Part shown: positions 34,601 to 44,192 of the stretch, in pieces
How the letters are laid out: each line of letters starts with the position of its first letter
Position numbering within the stretch: the stretch's first letter is position 1
From: Chondrilla cf. caribensis
Lineage: Eukaryota; Porifera; Demospongiae; Chondrillida; Chondrillidae
Reading direction: 5' to 3'
Assembly (NCBI GenBank): GCA_964020155.1
Contig: OZ026551.1
Coordinates: 5,092,374 to 5,156,373 of the forward strand
DNA: 64,000 nucleotides
Translations under genes and position numbers: made by a program
The notes under the pieces: model-generated
The model's database searches: none
What the model saw: the letters and a program-made list of their open reading frames with translations, nothing else
What the model was told of the DNA's origin: nothing

Positions 34601-35884
34601 AGAGCAGTGGTGGTCTCCATCTGCCTTCCCTGACCACCATCTTTAAGAAAACCAAGTGTGGACTGGCAGCCTCCCAGATGAACTCACGGGACTCCACTGT
34701 ACGGCTCATCGCAGACAGGCAAACCACCGCAGAGAGCAAGGCATCCAGAGCCACCTTCAAGCCACACCAGGAGGTAGTTGCAGCTATGAAGGACGACCCA
34801 GGATCCTCTCGACCACAGATAATCAGGACCGTGAAACGGAGGGTCACAGTAGCTGACAACACCAGACGCCTGGAGAGCTGCAGACAACTTGCGGTGCAGG
34901 GTGACCCTTCCCGCCGCTTTGATGACCGAGCATCCACCATCTGGGCAGAGGCACTGTGGGACCTTCCAGAGAGGGTGATGAAGTTCACCCTCAACGCAGC
35001 CCAGGACACCCTACCCCACAACGCCAACCTTCATCTGTGGAAGAAGCTGCCCACACCAAACTGCCCTCTCTGCTCCAATCGTCAGACTCTCTTGCATGTG
35101 CTGAATAACTGTCCTGTGGCCCTCCAGAACAGACGGTACAATCAGAGGCATGATGCTGTTCTGAAGCAGTTGTACCAGTTTGTCATCAGCCATGCCAGCC
35201 CCCAGCAGCAAGTCACCGTGGACCTCCCTGACCAGGAGTACTGCTTCCCTGCCTCCTTTGCTGCCACAGACAGCCGACCGGACATGGTCATTTGGAGCCA
35301 GTCCTCCATCCACCTAGTGGAGCTGACCATCCCATTCGAAACCACCATTGAAGACGCAGCAAGGAGGAAGAGGGACAGGTACCAAGATCTGCTGACAGAG
35401 TGCTCCGCAACATCCACTGCCAACCTCATCACCATCGAGGTTGGGTCTCGGGGCTTCCTCCATCTCGTGAGCCTCCAAGAACTGTACAAGGCCCTTGACC
35501 ACCCACCATCGAGAGAATGCCGGAGACTGGAGGAGGAGTTGGTCAAGACTGTGCTACACCACTCCCACCTCATCTGGTGTAAGCGCAACTGGCGTCAGGC
35601 GGAAGGCACAGAAACCTCTTAACGCTTTTTTTCTTTTTTTTTCCAGCACTATTACTACATAATGTTACTTAATTGTTATCATTGTCTATGTTATTAGTTT
35701 CGTTTCCCTTCTTTCATATTATTATTAATTTATTTATTTTTTTCTTAGGCCAGACTATAAACTGTGTATGTGTTTTTGTAGAACACGTTTTAGCAGGGTC
35801 TGGGTCACCTAAGACCTCACATGTACCTTGAATTCTTTGGAATAATTATGGCCCATGTGCAGTGTAAAAAAAAAAAAAAAAAAA
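31665..35884 (+). mobile_element. R2-type (restriction-like endonuclease) non-LTR retrotransposon, element 1, full length
   Basis: About 4.2 kb: 5' untranslated region of about 175 bp beginning ggaaaagtacagtgtaagaa, one intact reading frame, a 3' region of about 240 bp and a short A tail that passes directly into GA repeat (gtgtaaaa...gagaga). The 5' end is the same base-for-base start as element 2, so both look full length. High similarity between the two copies implies recent activity. No long target duplication can be defined because the target is itself a repeat. Confidence 0.85.
31840..35622 (+). CDS. Reverse transcriptase/endonuclease ORF, element 1 (1260 aa)
   Basis: Domains in order: two N-terminal zinc fingers (C9-x2-C12-x9-H22-x3-C26 and C54-x2-C57-x9-H67-x6-C74); a long Pro/Ser/His-rich segment (about 80-300) with a repeated VSHPSFVPHHPDVL unit; the reverse transcriptase with LDIANAYG (Asp653), FQGDPLS (Gln712) and YADD (754-757); then thumb, a CCHC knuckle (Cys1075, Cys1078, His1086, Cys1091) and a PD-(D/E)XK endonuclease (RPDMVIW Asp1148, VELTIPFE Glu1161). 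This order is that of the R2 superclade (R2, R4, NeSL, Hero and relatives). There is no AP endonuclease and no RNase H. The zinc fingers probably bind the target DNA; the (GA)n target is inferred from the junctions. Confidence 0.9.
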   Translation: MDQPAPLSCCFCKGIFKRLGNHYKNCPSRDGRDYQHLLSQKTIDKKAKAKKVPCPKCGKFFIRLETHLRNSATCKSTEVPQPSSPTALTLHHPYSPTHTLKSHNTCLSDSFVPPPPPLPSNPMQVSHPSPSSISPSPSPSSVSHPSFVPHHPDVLSSSVSHPSFVLHHPDVLSSPVSHPSNVPTSSVPLPFESHPSPIFVPSPPHEHTPCHMSFVHYNHACGTHPSHAHTHPTNPLQSSLTHASHLTPVITLTPPQSHHTHSSPPLQHAHSSITTPCQLHHGQEAPPTTSSSTNYDLLPPFSAPQSLSEWTQMDEYLSEHVIPVVLQADNVEDMSTLLSRGIQVFLSSNYPARTHNTSGKSKSMKQTHQRALKAARDEKMAVKKQLRALRRRNDDLEEVRALATRFHQLVRRHCKLVREEKRKERTSTMQQQRRRCHRNFWRFANELFNDDSSSDVEPAFEVDAAEAFFTKAYESRPATFERPTWMKPPQAPTTPLHMDTITTEEIQHVLKKCRPSSSPCPVDQISYSVLKNCASLIPALLRLYNLCWTTKCVPSQWKVGVIKLLGKPAAQQDPSSPSNFRPIALTSCLGKVYTSILKQRWQHFMVSNGYLNTTIQKAFVDGIPGCSEHHLKLLAMLEEARTKHKSIAICWLDIANAYGSAHHNLIRFALDHYHAPAHFTDIISNLYTGLTGIVRTKQWTSSPFHLGIGVFQGDPLSVSIFNTVMNTLVDTLSEHKNMGYTFTKSLHTCNHLQYADDTCLIGDGPASCQALLEKTQQWLQWAGLKAKIPKCASLAFQASTGKGYDPSLTLQGDTIPFIGESTFRFLGSPISTSDTTAEQRGALLLKLETMLKKVDETLLTSQQKLHLYSHGICPRLVWDMSITKLSISWVTKNLEALATRFLKRWAGLARCAATHRLYLPKSSGGLHLPSLTTIFKKTKCGLAASQMNSRDSTVRLIADRQTTAESKASRATFKPHQEVVAAMKDDPGSSRPQIIRTVKRRVTVADNTRRLESCRQLAVQGDPSRRFDDRASTIWAEALWDLPERVMKFTLNAAQDTLPHNANLHLWKKLPTPNCPLCSNRQTLLHVLNNCPVALQNRRYNQRHDAVLKQLYQFVISHASPQQQVTVDLPDQEYCFPASFAATDSRPDMVIWSQSSIHLVELTIPFETTIEDAARRKRDRYQDLLTECSATSTANLITIEVGSRGFLHLVSLQELYKALDHPPSRECRRLEEELVKTVLHHSHLIWCKRNWRQAEGTETS

Positions 35885-35924
35885 GAGAGAGAGAGAGAGT
35901 GAGTGAGAGATGAGTGAGTGGATA
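35885..35924. repeat. GA-rich spacer between elements 1 and 2
   Basis: About 40 bp: gagagagagagagtgagtga and variants, the remnant of the (GA)n target between the A tail of element 1 and the start of element 2. Confidence 0.85.
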
Positions 35925-38900
35925 GAGGAAAAGTACAGTGTAAGAAAGTCTGCCTATCTTAGTGCTAGAGGAGTTGCTTAACCATTTTTTCCTAGTAACT
36001 TGATAGTATATTTTCCAGTGAACACATTGGTATAACTTTTGTGGATTTCTTATTGCTACTTTTCGAATTGTGAATTGCTACCCTAAATCGCACTTCAAGA
36101 ATGGATCAGCCTGCCCCTCTTAGCTGTTGCTTCTGTAAAGGGAATTTCAAGAGACTTGGAAATCATTACAAGAACTGCCCTAGTCGTGATGGAAGAGACT
36201 ACCAACATCTGCTTTCACAGAAGACCATAGACAAGAAGGCGAAAGCCAAGAAGGTCCCCTGCCCAAAGTGTGGCAAGTTTTTCATAAGACTAGAGACACA
36301 TCTGAGGAATAGTGCCACCTGCAAATCTACAGAAGTGCCCCAGCCGTCATCCCCCACAACACTCACCCTCCATCATCCCTCCTCACCCACCTACACACGC
36401 AAGTCGCACAACACATGCTTATCTGATAGTTTTGTACCATCCCCACCTCCACTACCATCCAACCCCATGCAAGTTAGCCACCCATCACCTAGTTCTATAT
36501 CTCCCTCTCCATCACCTAGTTCTGTATCCCATCCTAGTTTTGTACCCCACCATCCTGATGTATTGTCTAGTCCTGTATCTCATCCTTCTAATGTGCCAAC
36601 CAGCTCTGTACCACTACCTTTTGAATCCCATCCATCACCGATTTTTGTACCCTCACCCCCCCATGAGCACACACCATGCCATATGAGTTTTGTACATTAC
36701 AACCATGCATGTGGTACACATCCATCCCATGCCCACACGCACCCCTCCAATCCATTACAATCATCACTTACACATGCTTCACACTTAACACCTGTTATCA
36801 CGTTAACACCCCCTCAGTCCCACCACACACACTCATCACCACCTTCACAACATGCCCACTCATCCATCACCCCACCATGCCAGCTGCACCATGGGCAAGA
36901 GGCACCTCCAACGACCTCCTCTTCGACCAACTATGACCTACTGCCGCCTTTCTCTGCTCCGCAGTCACTTAGTGAATGGACCCAAATGGACGAATACCTG
37001 AGTGAACATGTTATCCCAGTGGTACTGCAGGCTGACAACGTGGAAGATATGAGCACACTGTTGTCCAGAGGCATTCAGGAATTCTTGTCATCAAACTACC
37101 CTGCCCGTACCCAACACACCAGTGGTAAGAGTAAAAGCATGAAGCAAACCCACCAAAGAGCCCTCAAGGCTGCTCGTGATGAGAAGACGGCTGTGAAGAA
37201 ACAGCTGAGAGCATTGAGGAGGAGGAACGACGACTTTGAAGAAGTACGAGCCCTTGCCACAAGATTCCACCAGCTTGTGCGACGCCACTGCAAACTTGTG
37301 AGGGAGGAGAAGCGAAAGGAGCGGACGAGCACAATGCAGCAGCAAAGAAGACAATGTCACCGGAATTTCTGGAGGTTTGCAAATGAGCTGTTTAATGATG
37401 ATAGTAGTTCGTATGTGGAACCTGCTTTTGAAGTGGATGCTGCAGAGGCTTTCTTCACTAAGGCATATGAGTCCAGACCTGCCACCTTTGAACGACCCAC
37501 ATGGATGAAACCTCCCCAGGCACCGACAACGCCCCTCCACATGGACACCATCACCACTGAGGAGATACAGCATGTCCTCAAAAAGTGCAGACCATCCTCG
37601 AGCCCCTGCCCAGTTGACCAAATCAGTTACAGTGTCTTGAAGAATTGTGCATCTCTCACACCAGCCCTCCTGAGACTGTATAACCTCTGCTGGACCACCA
37701 AGTGTGTCCCCAGTCAATGGAAGGTTGGTGTCATCCAGCTCCTCGGGAAGCCAGCAGCACAGCAAGACCCTTCATCACCCTCCAGCTTCAGGCCCATTGC
37801 CCTCACCTCCTGCCTGGGTAAGGTGTACACCTCCATCCTGAAGCAAAGGTGGCAACACTTCATGGTAAGCAATGGGTACCTGAACACCACCATCCAGAAG
37901 GCTTTTGTAGACGGCATCCCTGGCTGTAGCGAACACCACCTCAAGTTGCTAGCCATGTTGGAGGAGGCACGGACAAAGCACAAGTCTATAGCCATCTGCT
38001 GGTTGGACATTGCCAATGCCTATGGTAGTGTACACCACAACCTTATTAGGTTCGCCCTGGATCACTACCACGCACCAGCCCACTTCACTGACATCATCTC
38101 CAACCTGTACACTGGCCTGACTGGGATTGTACGGACTAAGCAGTGGACATCCTCACCCTTCCACCTCGGCATCGGTGTCTTCCAGGGTGACCCTTTATCC
38201 GTGTCAATTTTCAACACCGTCATGAACACCTTGGTAGACACTCTGTCAGAGCACAAGAACATGGGATACACCTTCACCAAGTCCTTGCACACCTGCAACC
38301 ACCTCCAGTATGCCGATGACACCTGCCTCATTGGTGACGGCCCTGCATCCTGCCAGGCACTTCTGGAAAAGACACAACAGTGGCTCCAGTGGGCTGGACT
38401 GAAGGCCAAGATTCCCAAGTGCGCCAGCCTGGCTTTCCAGGCCTCCACCGGGAAGGGGTATGACCCCTCACTGACACTCCAAGGAGACACCATCCCCTTC
38501 ATTGGTGAGTCAACCTTTCGTTTCCTTGGGTCACCCATCTCCACCTCTGACACCACAGCAGAGCAGAGAGGTGCTCTTCTGTTGAAGCTGGAAACCATGC
38601 TCAAGAAGGTCGACGAGACCCTCCTTACTAGCCAACAGAAGCTGCATCTCTACAGCCACGGGATCTGCCCACGCCTGGTCTGGGACATGTCCATCACCAA
38701 ACTCTCCATCTCTTGGGTGACGAAGAACCTCGAAGCCCTGGCAACAAGGTTCCTCAAGCGCTGGGCAGGACTTGCTCGATGTGCTGCCACCCACCGCCTG
38801 TACCTGCCAAAGAGCAGTGGTGGTCTCCATCTGCCTTCCCTGACCACCATCTTTAAGAAAACCAAGTGTGGACTGGCAGCCTCCCAGATGAACTCACGGG

Positions 38901-40074
38901 ACTCCACTGTACGGCTCATCGCAGACAGGCAAACCACCGCAGAGAGCAAGGCATCCAGAGCCACCTTCAAGCCACACCAGGAGGTAGTTGCAGCTATGAA
39001 GGACGACCCGGGATCCTCTCGACCACAGATAATCAGGACTGTGAAACGGAGGGTCACAGCAGCTGACAACACCAGACGCCTGGAGAGCTGCAGACAACTT
39101 GCGGTGCAGGGTGACCCTTCCCGCCGCTTCGATGACCGAGCATCCACCATCTGGGCAGAGGCACTGTGGGACCTTCCAGAGAGGGTGATGAAGTTCACCC
39201 TCAACGCAGCCCAGGACACCCTACCCCACAACGCCAACCTTCATCTGTGGAAGAAGCTGCCCACACCAAACTGCCCTCTCTGCTCCAATCGTCAGACTCT
39301 CCTGCATGTGCTGAACAACTGTCCTGTGGCCCTCCAGAACAGACGGTACAATCAGAGGCATGATGCTGTTCTGAAGCAGTTGTACCAGTTTGTCATCAGC
39401 CATGCCAGCCCCCAGCAGCAAGTCACCGTGGACCTCCCCGACCAGGAGTACTGCTTCCCTGCCTCCTTTGCTGCCACAGACAGCCGACCGGACATGGTCA
39501 TTTGGAGCCAGTCCTCCATCCACCTAGTGGAGCTGACCATCCCATTCGAAACCACCATTGAAGACGCAGCAAGGAGGAAGAGGGACAGGTACCAAGATCT
39601 GCTGACAGAGTGCTCCGCAACATCCACTGCCAACCTCATCACCATCGAGGTTGGGTCTCGGGGCTTCCTCCATCTCGTGAGCCTCCAAGAACTGTACAAG
39701 GCCCTTGACCACCCACCATCGAGAGAATGCCGGAGACTGGAGGAGGAGTTGGTCAAGACTGTGCTACACCACTCCCACCTCATCTGGTGTAAGCGCAACT
39801 GGCGTCAGGCGGAAGGCACAGAAACCTCTTAACGCTTTTTTCTTTTTTTCCAGCACTATTACTACAAAATGTTACTTAATTGTTATCATTGTCTATGTTA
39901 TTAGTTTCGTTTCCCTTCTTTCATATTATTATTAATTTATTTATTTTTTCTTAGGCCAGACTATAAACTGTGTATGTGTTTTTGTAGAACACGTTTTAGC
40001 AGGGTCTGGGTCACCTAAGACCTCACATGTACCTTGAATTCTTTGGAATAATTATGGCCCATGTGCAGTGTAAA

Positions 40075-40083
<9 letters not shown>
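35925..40083 (+). mobile_element. R2-type retrotransposon, element 2, full length
   Basis: Same family and orientation as element 1, with an identical 5' start and 3' end and A tail merging into (GA)n. Differences are scattered substitutions plus a 51-bp deletion of one Pro/Ser/His repeat unit. Confidence 0.85.
36101..39832 (+). CDS. Reverse transcriptase/endonuclease ORF, element 2 (1243 aa)
   Basis: The same domain order as element 1 with all visible catalytic residues kept (LDIANAYG, QGDPLS, YADD, the CCHC knuckle, RPDMVIW and VELTIPFE). It is 17 residues shorter because the HPSFVxHHPDVLSS unit occurs once rather than twice. Antisense frames over this and element 1 are shadows. Confidence 0.9.
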   Translation: MDQPAPLSCCFCKGNFKRLGNHYKNCPSRDGRDYQHLLSQKTIDKKAKAKKVPCPKCGKFFIRLETHLRNSATCKSTEVPQPSSPTTLTLHHPSSPTYTRKSHNTCLSDSFVPSPPPLPSNPMQVSHPSPSSISPSPSPSSVSHPSFVPHHPDVLSSPVSHPSNVPTSSVPLPFESHPSPIFVPSPPHEHTPCHMSFVHYNHACGTHPSHAHTHPSNPLQSSLTHASHLTPVITLTPPQSHHTHSSPPSQHAHSSITPPCQLHHGQEAPPTTSSSTNYDLLPPFSAPQSLSEWTQMDEYLSEHVIPVVLQADNVEDMSTLLSRGIQEFLSSNYPARTQHTSGKSKSMKQTHQRALKAARDEKTAVKKQLRALRRRNDDFEEVRALATRFHQLVRRHCKLVREEKRKERTSTMQQQRRQCHRNFWRFANELFNDDSSSYVEPAFEVDAAEAFFTKAYESRPATFERPTWMKPPQAPTTPLHMDTITTEEIQHVLKKCRPSSSPCPVDQISYSVLKNCASLTPALLRLYNLCWTTKCVPSQWKVGVIQLLGKPAAQQDPSSPSSFRPIALTSCLGKVYTSILKQRWQHFMVSNGYLNTTIQKAFVDGIPGCSEHHLKLLAMLEEARTKHKSIAICWLDIANAYGSVHHNLIRFALDHYHAPAHFTDIISNLYTGLTGIVRTKQWTSSPFHLGIGVFQGDPLSVSIFNTVMNTLVDTLSEHKNMGYTFTKSLHTCNHLQYADDTCLIGDGPASCQALLEKTQQWLQWAGLKAKIPKCASLAFQASTGKGYDPSLTLQGDTIPFIGESTFRFLGSPISTSDTTAEQRGALLLKLETMLKKVDETLLTSQQKLHLYSHGICPRLVWDMSITKLSISWVTKNLEALATRFLKRWAGLARCAATHRLYLPKSSGGLHLPSLTTIFKKTKCGLAASQMNSRDSTVRLIADRQTTAESKASRATFKPHQEVVAAMKDDPGSSRPQIIRTVKRRVTAADNTRRLESCRQLAVQGDPSRRFDDRASTIWAEALWDLPERVMKFTLNAAQDTLPHNANLHLWKKLPTPNCPLCSNRQTLLHVLNNCPVALQNRRYNQRHDAVLKQLYQFVISHASPQQQVTVDLPDQEYCFPASFAATDSRPDMVIWSQSSIHLVELTIPFETTIEDAARRKRDRYQDLLTECSATSTANLITIEVGSRGFLHLVSLQELYKALDHPPSRECRRLEEELVKTVLHHSHLIWCKRNWRQAEGTETS

Positions 40084-40158
<75 letters not shown>
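40084..40158. repeat. (GA)n tract between elements 2 and 3
   Basis: About 75 bp of pure GA joining the A tail of element 2 to the truncated start of element 3. Confidence 0.95.
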
Positions 40159-40163
<5 letters not shown>

Positions 40164-41442
40164 TGCTCCAGTCAACATCCATTCCGTCAACTCCAGTGCA
40201 AGAGAAAGCCTCCTGGAAAAGCTGAGTTCCATGATGAAGAAAGTTGATGCTACCCTCATCTCTAGACAACAGAAACTGTTGCTTTTCAAGGTTGGCATCT
40301 GCCCAAGACTCACATGGGACCTCTCAATCAATGAGTACTCTCCAACTTGGCTCCAAACCAAGCTTCAGCCTCTAGCCACAAGATTTCTGAAGAGATGGTG
40401 TGGCCTTGCAAAGTCAGCCGACCCCAATCGCCTGTTTCTCCCAAAATCCAATGGTGGCTTCGATCTACCACATCTGGTTACAGTGTACAAAAGGATCCAT
40501 GCCGCCAAAGCTGGATCCCACATGTATTCTAGAGATGCCACCATTAGAGCTATTGCCAGCCAAGATACCCAGCGCGAGGTCAACCTTCAACGTTCCCTGT
40601 TCCGGCCCCACCAGGAGGTAGTGGAAGTGATGAAGGAGGACCCTGGTGCCTCCAAGAAGACTGTACTCTCCCGTGTAAAGACCAAGATACAGGCAGAAGA
40701 CACTGCAGCCAGGCTAGCTCACACCTCCAGCCTACCCGTGCAAGGGCTCACTGTGCGGAAGTTTGAGGGCCACGCAGCTCAGAACTGGTCTACAGCCATC
40801 TCCAACCTCCCAGAGTGGACCTTCAAGTTCGCTCTCAATGCGGTGACGGATACACTCCCACACAACCACAACCTCTTCAAGTGGAAGAAGCTGTCCTCAC
40901 CAAACTGCCAGCTTTGTGGTTGTGACCAGTCACTGGCTCACATCCTTAACTCCTGTCAGAAGGCCCTTGAGTTGAGGAGGTACAATACCAGACACGACGA
41001 TGTCCTCAGTGTGATCCACAACTTCTGCCAACAGCATCTGCTTGATGGGTACCAAATCACTGTTGACCTCCCGGGCCAGTACAGCTTCCCTCAGGACATT
41101 GCCACAACCAATCAGCGTCCTGACATCGTGATTTGGTCTCCCTCTACGATCCATCTAGTAGAGCTGACTGTGCCCTTTGAGACTAATATGTCTCATGCAG
41201 CAGAGAGGAAAAACCAAAAGTACGAAGGACTCAGAGCTGCCTGTTCAGCCTCCCGCCACACCACAATCATAACCTTGGAGGTTGGCTCAAGAGGATTTAT
41301 TGAAATGGAGGGCTTCCAACAGCTGTATAAACTCCTGAATGCCAGAGCCAGTCAAAAGTCTACGTTCGAGACTGACATCATTCGCCATGTTGTCCTGGCG
41401 TCCTATGACATCTGGTGTAAGAGGAATTGGATCCAGGACTGA
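40159..41442 (+). CDS. Truncated reverse transcriptase/endonuclease ORF, element 3
   Basis: 428 codons open to the stop: LGAPVNIHSVNSSARESLLE, the thumb region (GICPRLTWDLS, LKRWCGLAKSADPNRLFLPK), a CCHC knuckle (NCQLCGCDQSLAHILNSC) and the endonuclease (RPDIVIWSPSTIHLVELTVP). The fingers and palm with YADD are missing. An in-frame extension upstream through KKKKERERER is only GA repeat and the tail of element 2. Confidence 0.85.
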
Positions 41443-41673
41443 CATTGTATTTTATTCTATTCATTCATTTTAATCTGTTCTTAATTTTATCTATATTTTT
41501 CTCTTTTTTTATTTTTATTTTATTTTATTCTAGAGTGTCTTAACCATACTGTGCATGTTCTTCTTCTGAACATTTAGTCAGTGTTAAGTGCTCCCCCATG
41601 TCACACCATTACTTATCTCTACTGTACCATCCTATTTTTGAATAATGATTGGTGACATGTTTAAAAAAAAAAA
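40159..41673 (+). mobile_element. R2-type retrotransposon, element 3, 5'-truncated, second subfamily
   Basis: Starts abruptly at the GA tract with coding sequence equivalent to the end of the reverse transcriptase; the 3' region ends in about 11 A followed by gagggagaggg. It is clearly diverged from elements 1 and 2 and has an unrelated 3' untranslated region, so it is another subfamily using the same type of site. Confidence 0.85.
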
Positions 41674-41703
41674 GAGGGAGAGGGAGAGGGAGAGGGAGAG
41701 GGA

Positions 41704-41758
<55 letters not shown>
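41674..41758. repeat. (GA)n/(GAGGGA)n tract, right border of the array
   Basis: gagggagaggg then pure GA; followed by actcagtagcacatgttgga, which resumes the gene intron (matching 23,559-23,610 in the caspase gene). Confidence 0.93.
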
Positions 41759-41759
<1 letters not shown>

Positions 41760-41852
41760 CAGTAGCACATGTTGGAATACACACAACTGTCAAAATCGCA
41801 GAATAGATAATAATGTAATTTTTTTAGGAGGGTATAGTAAAGTACAACTAAC

Positions 41853-41909
41853 CATCCGTTGCAGAATCAGTGCTTTCATTTGATTGAGGTCCAACCACTG
41901 GAGGGTCAC
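41853..41909 (-). CDS. Linker exon, TIR gene
   Basis: 57 nt, acceptor TATATACAG, donor GTTAGT, phase 1 to 1; encodes GDPPVVGPQSNESTDSATD. Confidence 0.58.
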
Positions 41910-42025
41910 CTGTATATAAGTATAATAATAACATTTAAAAATGTAAAAGGATGTACAAGCAAAAAAAGGGGAAAACAAGGTAGGGATGAGCGGAATGAGA
42001 AGACCGTCGGAGTGAGTGGCATGTC

Positions 42026-42151
42026 AGATTGAGAAGACTGTCGGAATATATAATAATCCCCATTTCAACAGCTTCAGACTGAGTACTGTGTTTGCATGAG
42101 CAATAACTGCTGTTGATATAGGGATTGTCATATTCCGACAGTCTTCTTATT
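42026..42151. repeat. Small inverted-repeat element
   Basis: gaagactgtcggaatat near 42,034-42,050 recurs inverted at about 42,130-42,148, bounding about 120 bp; possibly a small MITE. A third partial copy (agaccgtcggag) lies at 42,000. Confidence 0.45.
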
Positions 42152-42593
42152 ACGCTGTGTGTGAATGTGGAACCAAGGTTTCACCTACAAACATGTAGAG
42201 AATGTAGTCGTTGAGTTCTTTTACACCAACTATTCTATCCATAGAGTATTCATAGGAGTACAGTGCACACGTCTGACCTAAATCAATTAATATCTCAGAC
42301 AAGTGTAGGGCATGCCTATCTCAAAACCCATACACTAATGCTGAGAATAGAAAATCAGCTTTGATTTTTTGATAATGATTATACCAATGCATGTTGATCA
42401 ATTGATTAATTTATTAATTTACAGAAGTAATGAAATGGATGTGACTGGAAGGAACTCCCACTTTACTGGGCTGAGCAGCTACTTGGAGATGCATTTACAT
42501 AAACCTATTGCCTATGGGTCTCGTTGAAGTACACCAACACGATACCATAGAAGAAATTAAAAGAACATCCATACATGCTGTACGTGTACATAT

Positions 42594-42635
42594 CTGGTTG
42601 AAATTCTGGAGGCTGAGGTGGTGGATCGACTGGGG
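42594..42635 (-). CDS. Proline-rich linker exon with altered donor, TIR gene
   Basis: 42 nt, acceptor AATAACAG, phase 1; encodes APVDPPPQPPEFQP. The donor position reads CCAG/ATATGT where sister exons have CCAG/GTATGT, so this exon may be skipped; skipping keeps the frame. Confidence 0.5.
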
Positions 42636-42748
42636 CTGTTATTTGAGAAATAAAGAAAGCATGTATGTGTGTACATATATAGTATTACAGAGAAAGCATG
42701 CATGTGTGCACATGTATGGTATTATAAACTTATTTATTTATTTCCATT

Positions 42749-42797
42749 TGTTTGAATTAATAATGGTGACATGCTTGAAAAAAAAAGAGAGAGAGAC
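42749..42797 (+). mobile_element. 3'-end fragment of a fourth R2-type element
   Basis: tttgaattaataatggtgac, then atgcttg and A9 followed by gagagagaga resembles the extreme 3' end of element 3 (ggtgacatgttt, A tail, gaggga). A very short 5'-truncated insertion, again ending on GA. Confidence 0.6.
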
Positions 42798-42826
42798 CAC
42801 AATATACATACTGTACACATACATAC

Positions 42827-42856
42827 CTGGTTGAGGTGGTGGATCAACTGGGGTTC
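42827..42856 (-). CDS. Proline-rich linker exon next to TIR
   Basis: 30 nt, acceptor CAAACAG, donor GTATGT, phase 1 to 1; encodes GTPVDPPPQP. Confidence 0.55.
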
Positions 42857-42984
42857 CTGTTTGAGAAATAAAGAATGTACAGGCATGGTATTATAAACTG
42901 AGAGTAGGCATACACAGGTACAGCATGCGCACACGCACGCACGCACGCACGCACGCATACACACACACACACATTCACACTGAC

Positions 42985-43052
42985 CTGATGCATACTTCTC
43001 CAATGTTTGGAGAATTGCATCCTTATCCCTGGGCCATCTCTTGTAATGAGTT
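42985..43052 (-). CDS. TIR domain, last exon (C-terminal helix)
   Basis: 68 nt, acceptor GTATCTAG, donor GTCAGT; phase 2 in, phase 1 out. Encodes THYKRWPRDKDAILQTLEKY, the typical TIR ending with an aromatic-K/R-W-P motif. Confidence 0.72.
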
Positions 43053-43545
43053 CTAGATACATGATAGGAAACACCAAATGTACACAACAAATTGAAAGTC
43101 AAGAATATATTAAAAGTTTTACCGCATGTATGCTGCAAAATGCGTACATAATAGATTGCTTAAATGGAATAGTACATAACAGAGCTGCACAGAATTTACC
43201 TGCATGTAATATATACAAGATATAAGACATGTTTCATTTTTAAATTTTGAAATTTTCCATATATAACTTACAAAATAGATAGGTTTGGAGAAGAATTTAC
43301 AAGTAAATTGCTATCAACTACAAATCATTTCAATAAATTTGCACTTTTGTTTTTGTACTTCAAATTGTAACGATTCCACAAAGGAAGGAAAAAACTAAGT
43401 CATGTATAGTTTTTAATACATTTTCTAGTTTATTCACATATTAAAAATACTGGGACTGTGCCAAAATGTAATCTGAGGAAAGCCAGACTGCCACCACTGT
43501 GTTCATATATGTAATAACCATAGGATGTTCAAGCACATAACGTAC

Positions 43546-43662
43546 GTTTGAGGTAGTGTCAGATTCCATCTACTGACATGCTTTTTGTCCTTGTCAAAAT
43601 CACCAATTATGATTGGGAATATGGATTCCCTTGGGATGTTTGCATTACGCCTTTGTTCGGCC
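43546..43662 (-). CDS. TIR domain exon (box 3 region)
   Basis: 117 nt, acceptor CATGTAG, donor GTACGT, phase 2 to 2. Encodes AEQRRNANIPRESIFPIIIG and VSRWNLTLPQ; the hydrophobic strand FPIIIGDF corresponds to the TIR beta-E strand. Confidence 0.72.
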
Positions 43663-43741
43663 CTACATGGAAATGATATTAACTTGGTATAAAGACGAGA
43701 GATGTTGAACAAACAAGAAAATATAGGACACCATTGAATAC

Positions 43742-43839
43742 CTGAACGCCTTCAATTCTTCAAAACATATGTCAGATGCGTAAAAATTATCTGACAGACA
43801 GCAGACAAAGCCGTACATGTTCTGTATGTCTTCGGCTAT
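43742..43839 (-). CDS. TIR domain exon (box 2, putative catalytic Glu)
   Basis: 98 nt, acceptor TTTGATAG, donor GTATTC, phase 0 to 2. Encodes IAEDIQNMYGFVCCLSDNFY and ASDICFEELKAF. FVCCLSDNF is the beta-D strand with its CxS motif; SDICFEEL holds the Glu that lines up with the catalytic Glu of NADase TIRs. Confidence 0.75.
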
Positions 43840-43909
43840 CTATCAAAGAAAAATTGCAGTTCCACTGATATGTTTCAGGGCGCTATGCTATAACCTGTTG
43901 TAAACTCAC

Positions 43910-43939
43910 TTTTTCATCCCAATGAGTTCCAAGTGGAAT
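43910..43939 (-). CDS. TIR domain micro-exon (BB loop)
   Basis: 30 nt, acceptor ACAATAATAG, donor GTGAGT, phase 0 to 0. Encodes IPLGTHWDEK, which joins VWYDKDQ on one side and IAEDI on the other to give a continuous TIR BB-loop and helix B. Confidence 0.65.
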
Positions 43940-44192
43940 CTATTATTGTATACAAAAATTAATGTTACGATACATTTCTAAGCAGATCTGAGAAAGGGGA
44001 CGTCTTTAATTTGCATTTTTGTGCATTAGGTTTTTCACATCACTCAATTCGTCTCTTACAAAGCACTATGATGCCATTTCAGAATTGTGATAACACTTTA
44101 ATCACGAGATATACTGAGCTTAATTACTTTGCATAGAAATTTTGGCACGTGCAAACAAGCTATTTCTGGTCGTACATTATGGTCTCCGTGAT

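Noticed and set aside
32881..39798. Several antisense open frames of 60-224 aa over the two retrotransposons
   Set aside because: They mirror the codon structure of the sense frame, repeat identically in both copies and show no independent domain.
40027..40158. In-frame N-terminal extension (KKKKERERER) of the truncated element 3 protein
   Set aside because: It is the 3' end of element 2 plus GA repeat read by chance in frame with element 3.
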